Under the pieces are notes generated by a model. The model did not search any database. It was not told where the DNA came from and worked only from the letters and a program-made list of their open reading frames with translations. 64,000 nucleotides of DNA from Cinclus cinclus (lineage: Eukaryota; Chordata; Aves; Passeriformes; Cinclidae). This document shows, one piece after another, positions 10,399-20,965 of this stretch; positions within the stretch are counted from its first letter, which is position 1, and every line of letters starts with the position of its first letter. Both the position numbers and the translations under genes were made by a program. The stretch is taken from contig NC_085047.1 of NCBI RefSeq assembly GCF_963662255.1, positions 110,915,872-110,979,871 on the forward strand. Direction: 5' to 3'.

Positions 10399-13300
10399 AA
10401 TACACATAGAGTGATTGTAAATCCTTCTCTTCAGGTGCTTCTCTACTACAAGTTTTAGATCTGTTACTGTTCAGGAGACAGGAAATTTTAAGTTCAACTG
10501 AGTCCAAGACTCTAGTCATTAAGTGTATTAGAAACTAAAATATTATATTAATTGGGGTGAGCTTTCTCACCTTTGCACAGAGCATACCTTAACATCAGAC
10601 AAAAAGACCTCATTGTGAAGGACAATGATTTAGGGCCCAAGAGGGTATGAGAAGAGGTCAGGAGATACAATCATAGGAGACCTCAGTTTATGTGGAGTTT
10701 CCTAATAAAACTGCTCTCAGACCACATTAAAAAAATAACACAGAGAGAAGACAGGTAATACTTTTGCTTTTTAATGAACCAATTGCAAATGCTTCAATTA
10801 ATCTAATCAGCTTGTAGATGTGGATGTTTCAGTCACCTAATAGCACATTAGAACTATCTTGGCCAGTTTCTGGATCCTCGTACTATCAGAAATGAGATTG
10901 TGGATGAAGTTGCTCTACCTTTAAGAGAATGCCTGAACTTCAAGCACATTTCATCTGACTAGAGATGTGAATTTATTAGCCCCGCTGGGCTATGCTGACT
11001 TGTAGAGGATTTCAGGTTGTAAATGGATAGTTTCATAGAGTTAGGAAATGGTAGAGCAAGAAAATCCAGCCACATGAAACCTCTTAAAGCTGGAAAAGGG
11101 AAGAAAATGCAAAGTCCTGATATGAAGGCCTGAAGTTCTGCCAGTTTGGTAAAACTTGTTAGCATCTGACAGATTTTTCTGATGTGACTTCACTTGAAGT
11201 TCACATATTTCTGTATAAACAAACACATCAGGCTGTGCTGTGCTTGCTGTGGTAATTTTGAAGAGCACTAATAAGGCTTCAAACTATCAAGATAATCCAA
11301 ACAATAAGTCTCAAGATAATAAAAAAAAATAAGCCTAATAAACATCAAGAAACAACTAGTCCTACCATCTTAAATCCTTGAGCATAATGTTAAAATCTCC
11401 TAACTTTGTGTGGAGAACTGTAATACACAAATAATCAATGTAAGAACTGGATCTCTTTGTTGTCAGGTTGGGGAATCCTTGTCTGGTAGGGATGAAAGCA
11501 TTTTCTCCATATGAAAATAGCAGAAAACAGCCACAGACAGGTGATCAAGACTTTATCATGTTCTGAAAATTAAAATTTTCTGGAATCAACAAGCTAATGC
11601 AAATAGCAGCAATTGTATTTACCAGATTATGTGTTAAGTTTCAAATTTGCAAAGATTTCTGCCAATTTTTCATTTTCAGTATATGACCTTAAGCAAATGA
11701 AATAAATGGGATTTTGAACACAATAGAGGAAAGATATTTTATTACTTAGAGGTGATACTCCTACTATTCCTATTTTATTATTTTCATTTATGTTATTGCA
11801 GATGAAAAAATGCAATCACATTGTTCAAGAACATCCACACTTATTGTGTGGATGTATTGTGGAGTATGTTTGGCAATAAAAAAGCTACTGATACACAAAA
11901 GAAAAATAATTTCCAAGTGTAACTGGGCAATTATTGATATACTTTCCAAGAAAAATCTTGATTGGATTTTATCTTTCATCAACTCCTTGATTCTCCCCAA
12001 CACAAGTTAATTTAATTCTCTATAAAGATTTTTAAAAATGCAGTGGAGAAGTACTTTTAAGCTTCCCAGGATGGACATAAGAAATATAAGTGCATGTGAA
12101 AGTGTGAAGTTGCAGATACACCTGGTCAAACTGAGTAATCATATGCAGTGATAACCTTGATGTAGCATGCACTTTCTTATGAGATTTTGCCAGGACTTGT
12201 CAAGATTTGCCCTTTATGTCTATAATTTATGAATCTATGCATCTATCCATCTATTAAAAATAATGTAGATTTTTTTATATCTTATACTCTCTATTACCAC
12301 TCTCCTCTAGGGCCTGATAGCCGATAATTTTTAATTATTTAAAGTTCTCTAAGGAAAGAAAAATAAATATTTTTGGGGACAAAAGGAGTGGGGCTCTCCA
12401 TTTACCTATTTTTACTCTTTTTATAGGAAAAGGAAACATTTTTGATCCACATTATTTTTTCTCAGACCACTTAGCACTCCTCATACTCCTCGTAGGTTTT
12501 TCCCTCCCTCCTTCTATGTCTCTGTGACCTTTCCCACACTTATTATATAGATGGCTAAGTGAAATCAAAGAGCTTTAGAAGCAATTGCATCTCCATGGTG
12601 ACAAAACCACAATGTCTCATTTATGCTTCAGGATTCCCAGGTAAATGTTTTCAGCTCTTTTTGTGGCATGGAATTCAGCTGCATGTGAGAGGGGGGTGAG
12701 TTTTCTCCTAACCAAACTCTGACTCCTTAATGCCATAATACTAGTATTAGATTCAAACTTTATTACACTTAAACATGTAATATGTATAAGTACACAGAGA
12801 AAAGATTTCAAGGTCATTCCAGCCTCTGCAAGAATTTTCAAGGATGAAAACCTTCAGCTGTTTTGTGCACTGAAAGCACAGAAGACTGAAAGGTTTCATT
12901 TCCTCAGAAGGAGACTTGAGGTAGCAGGATACACAACTTCTCCCCAGTATTTTTTTCCCATAAGACAGTTTGATCTGGAATGAAAAATACAGGACGAGGA
13001 AAGTTTCACTTTCTCTGATTGTGTTCTGGCTTCTTTGTCAGCTCTGAGGAAAAGCTCTCCAAATCTCTCCAATCTGACACATTGCTGGGATTTTTCCTTG
13101 ATCTTTATGAATGAGATTCTGTCCATTTGGGAATAGGTGACAGACTCAAGCCAGAGAACAAATAAAATATGGGGGCAGGGTAGGTGGATACTGATCTAAC
13201 ATGGACTCTGTAGGCTGGCAGCAGAAAATTAATTTTAAATTTTAACAAACAAGACCCTCTTGGTGGAGTCTGGTATCAGAAAATAATTAAAGGTTATATC

Positions 13301-14486
13301 CAATTTTTTTTGCTGCCATGTTTTCCATGTCCTTTCCTGACAATATCACCTCTACCTCAGAAAAGGAGGGAGTGAGAGGACAGAATTTAATTGTGCAAAA
13401 CACATGGCAGAGGTGGCCAGTCCACTTAGTCCAGAGAATTGCAACTGAACTATGATTAGAGAACCAGTTATGACACTTTATAAAAGACCCAAGGCTCACA
13501 CATGTGCTTGTGGTTAACACACTGAAGAAGCTTGTCCTTTCCTGAGGAAACCTGAGTGCTGAACCCCTCATCTGTAATGCAGCCCACAGGTGAGGAGTCC
13601 TGTCACACACTTCATCACTGTCACTCCACTCAATTTACCTTTGCATCTCCAACCTGACATAGTGTTTTAAGCTTTTCAAGAAGTGTGGGCAGAGGTCGAA
13701 GAGATATACTGTTCACATTGTTCCAAGATTGTCACTTGAACAGGTTTCCTAATGATTTTTTAAGTTGACCTTTGAATAAAGTTTTACAGACTTCAGGAGT
13801 AAAAGTTAAGCTAAAGCTTGTGTTCCATGTGAGCAAGAGGTGAATTTAAAAAGTGTGTGAATATATATTTATATGTAATTTATCATCTATGTCTAACAAA
13901 TCCAGAAAGGCTGTGACTTAAACTTCATTGCCACGTTTACATTATTTCAAAAATAATCTAGAAACACTTTTAAATGCTCACACTAATACTTTTGGTGTTA
14001 AATAGTAATTTGTGTAGTCTCTATGCCACTGTGTTTTATCTGCTTCTCAGGATGTAATTTCCATTTTACCCAAATGAAAGACCAGCCAATTTTCAGTTAT
14101 AAAGTGTGAGTGAATAGGTGATGTGAAAGGGAGTGAATTGCTCAGTGCACAAATACAGAACCTACCAGAATAAAGGCAGAAATATAACACCTGGCAAAGA
14201 TTCTTGAAACATGCAGCTCAAGACTTGAACACCCAAATTCTCCTTCTAGAAACAAATGTATGTGGGAGCTGCCAGGGCAGGCTCTGACAGTGATACCAAA
14301 TCACAGAAAGATTAGAGTTCCTGGTATAGATCACAGATATTTGGTAGTTAAGAAAGTGAGGCCTCAGTAAATAATACATAGGATAGATTTAAAGCAAAGG
14401 AAAGTTCATTTCAAGAACAGGACTACCAAGTTTCACAGTGTAGAGCTTTTCAGTTAAGTGTGTAATGTACTTAAAGGGAGCCTTAA
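9457..14486. other. Unique AT-rich non-coding sequence
   Basis: No gene or clear transposon is seen over about 5 kb apart from the CA repeat at 10357-10394. Frames are short (longest 107 codons at 13287-13610, minus) and unrecognised. It could contain very old repeats below what I can recognise by eye. Confidence 0.55.
10357..10394. repeat. (CA)19 microsatellite
   Basis: A perfect 38-bp CA dinucleotide array that continues into degenerate CAGACAAATACACA. It is likely polymorphic in length between individuals. Confidence 0.97.
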
Positions 14487-14558
14487 GAATCACAGAATCC
14501 GGGAATGGTTTGGGTTGGAAGGGACCTTAAAATAATTTAGATCCATCCCTCTGCCATG
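14487..14558 (-). mobile_element. CR1 LINE, 3'-terminal part (split copy)
   Basis: The plus strand reads AATCACAGAATCC then GGTTTGGGTTGGAAGGGACC and ATCCCTCTGCCATG, the antisense of the CR1 3' end including one degenerate tail unit. The copy resumes at 15171, so this is the outer part of an element interrupted by later sequence. The GGTTGGAAGGGACC block is well preserved, suggesting a younger subfamily than the fragment at 30.6 kb. Confidence 0.9.
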
Positions 14559-15170
14559 CTCTCTCTCTCTAGGCCATGCTGTCTCCCTCCAGCTCTACTC
14601 TCACGTATCACCTGGAAAAATTTTTGAAAGTTGAAACTGAGAAAGCTCACAGGTGCTCAGGAGGGAAGACCTTTAAAAATGTGTGTTGGCTTTCAATCCC
14701 CAAACCAGTTCAATAGGAAACCTGTTCCCTGATATGGCTTGTGTCAATCCATAGATTTTAAACTCTGGGATGTAAAGTCAGTTAGAGATAGAAGTGAAAA
14801 AGGGGAGGAGTGTAGAGAGGCAATTTCAAAGCCAGCTAAGATAGACATGAAAAAGGGAATGTGTGTAGAAAGGCAGCCTTCTGCATGTCCAAGATCTGTG
14901 ATTATCAGAGGCATTTATGTGCTAACAGTCTCCTTAGATATTCCAGGGATTTCTGACACCTCTCACTGCACACAGAGCGAATGTACAGCCATCAGTGGGG
15001 GCAGAGCAACCCTAAATTCCATACCTGGATCCATTGGATGGAAAGGAGAAGCACAAGAACAGCAGAGAAAGGGCTGGATGCTGATCCCAAGCCTGCAGGT
15101 GACTCTCCTTCCTAACTCATCTACTCAAAACATGCATTACAATTATCTCACCTAAAAATCCCCCTTGCAT
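14559..15170. mobile_element. Unclassified 612-bp insert splitting a CR1
   Basis: CR1 text stops near 14558 and restarts near 15171 at essentially the next part of the consensus, so these 612 bp were added after the CR1 landed. The insert contains a 53-bp imperfect tandem duplication (14770-14875). A 138-codon plus frame (14739-15155) spans most of it, but I recognise no domain. I found no convincing TG...CA termini, target-site duplication, poly(A) tail or tRNA-like head. It may be an LTR of a family I do not know, a non-autonomous transposon, or a segmental insertion. The edges are uncertain by about 20 bp. Confidence 0.5.
14770..14875. repeat. 53-bp imperfect tandem duplication inside the insert
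   Basis: Units 14770-14822 and 14823-14875 align over their whole length with a compensating pair of one-base gaps. Shared blocks include AGATAGA, TGAAAAAGGG, GTGTAGA and AGGCA. By eye the identity is about three quarters, so the duplication is old relative to the other tandem repeats in the window, or belongs to the element's consensus. Confidence 0.8.
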
Positions 15171-15421
15171 CCATACCACCAGAAAACCCCATCCAACCTG
15201 GTCTTGGACACTTCCAGGGATGGAACATCCACAACTTCTCTGACAAGCTGTACCAATGTCTCACCACCCTCACAGGAAAAACTTTTTCTTAATATTTAAT
15301 CTAAACTAACTCTCAATTTAAAACCATTCCTGCTTTCCTATCACTACACACTTTTGTAAACAGACTGTCTCCAACTTTCTGGTAGGTTCCCTTCCAGTAC
15401 TGAAGGCTGCGATTAGGTCAG
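15171..15421 (-). mobile_element. CR1 LINE, inner part of the split copy
   Basis: The plus strand carries CCCCATCCAACCTGGTCTTG, ACTTCCAGGGATGGAACATC, TGTCTCACCACCCTCACAG, CTTAATATTTAATCTAAAC and GTACTGAAGGCTGCGATTAG. These are consecutive antisense blocks of the CR1 3' region. Together with 14487-14558 they form one minus-strand copy of about 320 bp, 5'-truncated like most CR1 copies. Confidence 0.9.
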
Positions 15422-18400
15422 GGGAGAGAAGAATATCCAGGAAACATGGAAGTGCTATTTAACTCTTCTGAGTGGAGATGGGTACAAGTTTTTGGCTGCA
15501 GGGTGAGGTTTCTCTAACAACACACCATTTTTTGTATGCATTGACAGGAATGTGGAAATTTCACAATGCAATTCACCTTCCTTCAAAGCCTGCATCATAA
15601 ACTTTTGCTTAGAAATAAGCACACAAACAGGTCAAAATCTGTGGTGCTACCCATCACAAAGCAAAACCTGTAAAATTTATCCATATTTTGTCCCACAACA
15701 TAAAGCTTCCACTGACATAGTACCACTGATTCCCATGTACTTGTTCATGATTTACATGAAGTTACAGAAAAATCAGGTGCTTCTACCATGTTACACCAAA
15801 GCCCAGCCTCAACCCTTGACTCAAACTGCTGAGTGTCTTTACTAAAGCTGATACAGATAATTGCACTTTAAATATGTATCTTCACCATCTTCTGAAGCTG
15901 TCTTCTGCTAAGTAATCATTCTGTTTTGCTGACTAGAGACTATTAGGTGTTACAAAAAGCTATGGCATTTATGGTTTCACTCTCATCACAAAACACTGTT
16001 TACTTCCAAATTTCCCTTCTTCCTTCCCTCCCCTCTCCAGAATATACATAGCAATGAGCTCAACTGTCTCTGTTTTTCTTGTGTGTATGGCATCAATCAG
16101 CACTTGCAAAGGATAGTGTATCCTTGGTTCTGCTTGATTGAGATCTGCAGTTTCACATTTGCATAATTAATACACACATCCATATTTAATCTGTGCAGAT
16201 GAAGACAAAGTCATGACTGCTTAAATACCACAGAGCTTGGCAAACTTCCAGCATTGGCAAAGAGCCGTACTCTCGTGTCTTTTTCTGGGTGGGATTGCAA
16301 ATATTTGTCCAGTTCTGTGACACATGTACCAAGCCTCCCTACCTTTCAGATTGGAGGGAGATGGAGCAGTGAAGCTGCCCACAGATGCTCCCTTACACAC
16401 TCCTCTAATGTCTTAATCACACGAATAAGCATTTGTTCTGCTCCTTTTCTCCTCTCACCTCCACTTCCATGTAAACAGAGACTGGTTGTTTTGGTCATGC
16501 CAGTTGGAGCTGGTATCCAAAAGGCCTTTTTAGGAATCTGTGTGTCCTCCACAGTAGAAGCTGCAGAGGTGAAGTAGAGGCAACAGGTTCATCACTGATA
16601 TTTCTGTGCTGCTACCACAGGGACCCAGGAGGAGCTGGATCCTGCTGTGTAGGAACTTGCGCTATACAGTGCTTGTTCTTGGCAGCTCCAAATAGAGAAG
16701 CTTGGATTCCCCCTCTCCTTCTTAACTTTGTGCATTTGGCAGAGGTGTCTCCCTTCAGCTCAGTGTGTCCCCAGGTCCCCTGTATGAATCAGTAGACTCA
16801 AAAATATGTCATCAAGGGAAGTGAGGTGAATTCAAGCCTAAGTCAGGAATAGGGCTGCTCAGAAAGGAATAATTCTCTTTTGTGAAATAAAAGGAAGTCT
16901 TGACCTATATTTCTGCTTCTGTCTGAAGGAAGAATAAGTTCTGACATTTTAAAATTAGAAATAGACAAGTGCCTGCCAAGTGCAGGATGGTCTGGTGTGA
17001 CTGGGGAGCTTGAGAAAGCAACAGGATGCCTTGGTGTCTTGCCTTCTCCCACATCCCAGTGGAGATGCAGATCACCAGAAGCAGCTTTAAGTGATCGCTT
17101 TGTTCATTTGTGCCATATGTGTTCCCCAGAGAGACCCTGTGCTTGCCAGCAACCATAAACCCAAAAGAAAGCAAGTATAATACATATACAATATATAATA
17201 TTGTACAGTATTTAATAAGAAACACTTCCAAATGGGCTACAATCAAGGTTAATAGGCTAAATAGGAATGGATAAGGTCTGCTTTAATGCATTTTTAGATA
17301 TGGGTGCCACAAAAAGCTGGCTACCATGTAAAAGGGCATTTACATTGTTCATTTACCACTGGCTAGGGAAGAATAACTCCTTAGTGCCATAACAGCTGGA
17401 AAAGTGCCATAGAGATGCACCCTAACAAACCTCAGAGAAAAGGGAGAGAGTATTCCTGCAAAACTCCAACCATCCTTGACCTCTGAAATCTAGGAAGGTT
17501 CCTCAGGCAGAGATACCAATCAGCAAAAAGGACTTCCAGTTTTTAGTTGCAGGGATTAAATTTCTTGTCCATTTCTCCTGTTGCTTTACCTATTTTCCCC
17601 AAACATCTCTTTAGAAGTTGGACATCAGTTCCAGCTTAATATTTTTCTTTGATTGACCATTAGCTTTTCTATTGTTTGGGCCCCTGAGAAGCAGCAAATT
17701 TATCACACACTACAATCACAAATAAGCATATCTCCAGAAAACAGTGTTTGACAGCAGTGAAAAAGACCAGTCCTTCAGGATATGTTTTGGGAACACTAGG
17801 ATATTGAGATTTTCCCACTAGCCTATCAAGGACTATTGAGGAAACTGGCGTTACTCAGTATCTTGTTTTATGAAGACATTCCATTCAACAGATAAGACTC
17901 ACCAGCAAAAGAATTGTTGGCTGTGTTCTATGACAAGTCCAGACTGGGACAACAGCTTTTGTTTATTGTTACATTAATGACAACAATTAAGGATGTCCTT
18001 AAAGTCTGATATTCTTTATTTAAGGCAGGCTAAGTATAGCACTTTCATTTCCACTCTAACTATTTCCTTCTTTCCTAAAGGCAATATCTGAGCTGGTATC
18101 AGAAGTGACTTTTGCATCCCAGAGGAAAATACTTTTTTAGGGGTTTGGTGTTCTCTGCAGGGGACATAACAGCAGGGGCTGGAACAGAATCCCTGACCTG
18201 ATGTTTAGAAGAGATGAACTGTGTTTTGGTCCCCTGCATAGCAAGACAGAATAGTCAGGAAGAAGCCATTCCCTGTTTTCTGGCATCATTGAAACCACAA
18301 ACATCTTCTTTTGGTTAGAGCACCAATGGCTTGTGTGTATTTCCCAATATTTGTATTTCATTCACAATAACAAACATGAATGCTGTAGTTGGATTTCTGA

Positions 18401-20553
18401 CAGTGTGTTTCTTAATCCAGCAGTCCATGTAGAAATTATTTCATTATATAAGTGATATGGATAGGAAATGGTATTAACCACTCAATACCTACAATTCTTT
18501 AATTCAGCACTAAATATTCAGTGCATGACATTAAGTGATACAACCCTGTTATTAAAGTAGCTGAGGTTCTGCCGTGCAATGGGAGATTCTCAATAGATTA
18601 AGTCCTGGCTGTAATTTTACTTCATTATTCATATTCTAAGGTCTTCAGGGCAGAGAATATTTCTACCTGTATTTTCTGGAGCAGTATGTGTACTTCTGGT
18701 GCCATCTAAATGCCTGAATGCAGTGGTAATGTCAAGCTGTAATTCTGTTGAGCTCCTAACTTGGTTGAGGATCAGGCCACCCGAGTGCACAAGGTCTCAA
18801 AATGCAGCTCTACCATGACCTCTCCAGGCTGAAGGATGCAGTTCCTTCCATCTACACCTCCTCACCAACAGAGATTAAAATGAAGAGGCATGACAAGTGA
18901 ATTTGCTCTGAAAAATGGGCTTGCAGAAGTGGCTTATTGAGTTATGATGTCAGTGCTCCTTCAATGGCTTCCCCTTCAGATTGCTCCATGCATAACTGAG
19001 AAAAAAAAGCTGTTGTAACTGTGTGACTTTCCTGGTAACTTCCCCCTGATTCTGAGGACCAGTTTTGTCATCTTCCACTCTAAATATATGTTACCATCAC
19101 CCAGCAAAATCAAAAGGAAGTTTTTTTTGGGGGGGGAAAACTAAAGGTGGTGCAAATGCAGAGATGGCCTTAGGTGGAGAGTTTGCCTTAGATGAAGTGG
19201 AAGTGGAAAAGTATTCCCACAGGCATCTAGTCTGAGTTCTAAGAAGTCAAAGACCTTTGGAAGTCCCTAGTGACAGCATCCAAGGCAGGAACCCAACTCT
19301 ATCCGCAGCCAGGAAATCTCCTCAAAACAACAGACCCACTCAGCAAAACAGGCACTCATGATTGCTGTTGCAGCACGTTCAAGAATTGTGTTTGGAACGC
19401 TTGGGACACCAGCCACAAGTCAGCAGAGACAGCTCAGAGGGTGCATGCACAGCTGCAGAGGTGCCCAGCCTGCTCCTGGGCCAAACCTACGTGTTAACCC
19501 ATGCTCTGCTCATGAATACTCACACGGACAGGAGACAACCTGACCCATTTTGGACACTAAGGAGCAGGGAATGAACTTTTACCTCACAACATCACCTTAC
19601 AAACACACCATCTGAGCACTGTCCCATCAAGGAAGCCAGATTTAGAAACCAGTAGAGTTCAGTTGTTTTCAGTGTGTGATCCATAGAAACTCTGTACGCA
19701 CAAAAACTACTTTCAAGAAGAAGTAAAACACAGCGTATTGTTGATGGATTTATGAGCACTGTGGAAGAACCTGGGCATGTCTGGGGAATGCTTTAGAGTT
19801 CAGTAAAAAAAAAAAATAAATTGAGAATTGGAAATCACTGTCCCAGCAAATTGGATACAAACAAACTGGACAAAAACTGTTCTGCCAGTGCTTTTACTGC
19901 AAATAAAGTTTAGTAAAACTTTCAAGAATGGGGCTAGCTGGATGATTCAGGAGAGGTTGTTTCAAAACAGGGAAAGTGGAGAATACATCAAGTGTTGAAG
20001 AGCACAAAGAAACCTGCATTTCCAGAACTTGGTGGCAAATATTTCTTAGCTGATGTTTCTTGTATGAGGAGTTAATCTGAAGGGAGTCAGGAAAAAGCAG
20101 TGGCTTTGTGGGATAACTGAGGTATGATACAGCAAGGGGCTGATTTTAGTGACCTAGTTTTTTTCTGCAATGCCAGCCTCTGAAGTAGAGATGTGTGTTT
20201 TTCCACATCCTGATGCTAATAACCCAGATAATTTCCTCCAAGCTAGCTCCATAGTCTGTTTTATGGTCACAGTATGTCCTTATCTTCCTGGAGTAATAAG
20301 ACACCACCTGTTCCCCATGGTGGAAGATGTTCTATGCCTGTAAAAAAAAAAAAAATTGCATTTCCTGCAGGAAAAATGTGACTTAAGGACTGTATATTGA
20401 AAAATAGAATTTATTATATAACTGCATAGGTTTCTTGCTGCCTCTTGCAAAACTTAATTATTCCCAGTTGAAACAATGGCTCCACAAAACTGCTTCTAAT
20501 TCTGTATAGTGAAAAATCATTTCTAGTGTTTCTCTTTTCTTGTTTCTCCACAG
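15422..20553. other. Unique non-coding sequence
   Basis: No gene is recognised. Frames reach 113 codons (16905-17246, minus) without familiar motifs. A possible SOX-site pair lies at 17965-17987 (separate entry). A12 at 19805-19816 and A14 at 20342-20355 are simple runs without an adjoining processed copy that I can identify. The 19.27-19.57 kb part is open in three plus frames, but none reads as a known protein. Confidence 0.5.
17965..17987. promoter_or_regulatory. Candidate inverted SOX-type site pair
   Basis: ATTGTT at 17965-17970 and its reverse complement AACAAT at 17982-17987 face each other across 11 bases, with ATTAAT between them. SOX-family HMG proteins bind (A/T)TTGT cores and homeodomains bind TAAT. 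The arrangement is compatible with a small enhancer core but can arise by chance in AT-rich DNA. There is no other evidence of activity. Confidence 0.25.
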
Positions 20554-20703
20554 GTGAAGCTTTCTTTACTTCGTGTAATGATGAGTCTGGCTTCTTGCGA
20601 GACACTTTCATCACAGCAACAACACAAAAAATGTGAATTGTATCCAGATAGGCGAAATACCTCTCCTGGCACCTTGGATCTCTCAGATAACTTTCAGAAT
20701 TGA
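20554..20703 (+). other. Exon-like patch: strong acceptor followed by 49 open codons
   Basis: A pyrimidine-rich TCTTTTCTTGTTTCTCCACAG ends at 20553, a good 3' splice-site match. From the next base a frame stays open for 49 codons to TGA at 20701-20703. The reading begins Val-Lys-Leu-Ser and includes a Gln-Gln-Gln-His-Lys-Lys stretch and Arg-Arg-Asn-Thr-Ser-Pro. It has three CpGs in the first 105 bases, more than its surroundings. I do not recognise the peptide. There is no obvious 5' donor before the stop, so it could only be a terminal exon; no AATAAA follows closely. A 49-codon open run is not statistically remarkable. A longer opposing frame (20414-20761, minus) covers the same region. Confidence 0.15.
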
Positions 20704-20762
20704 GAGGAAACATAAAACATTCTCCTACACCGGGAATTGCTGCATTTCCCATGTTCTCCACG

Positions 20763-20965
20763 AACTCACTTCAGCAACCTCCCCCCTGTCCATCAGATTT
20801 GGTTCTGTGCTGCAAAAGCTGATTGACCCCTCCCACCCCATATAGACCCCCCCTCATCCCCTCCTGCACCACAAACTCATTTTTAACAGCCTCCCCTCAC
20901 ATTTTGAGTCCTGCTCTGGGCTGCCAAAGCATCTTTCTCATGAGGGCACCCCTTAACAGGATTAA
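20763..20965. repeat. Degenerate tandem duplication, period 111 bp
   Basis: The C-rich segment starting AACTCACTTCAGCAACCTCC at 20763 recurs from 20874 as AACTCATTTTTAACAGCCTC. Later blocks also pair: TCTGTGCTGCAAAAGC with TCTGGGCTGCCAAAGC. Gaps are needed in the alignment and the second copy ends near 20965. This looks like an old local duplication or two units of a longer repeat family that I cannot name. Confidence 0.55.
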
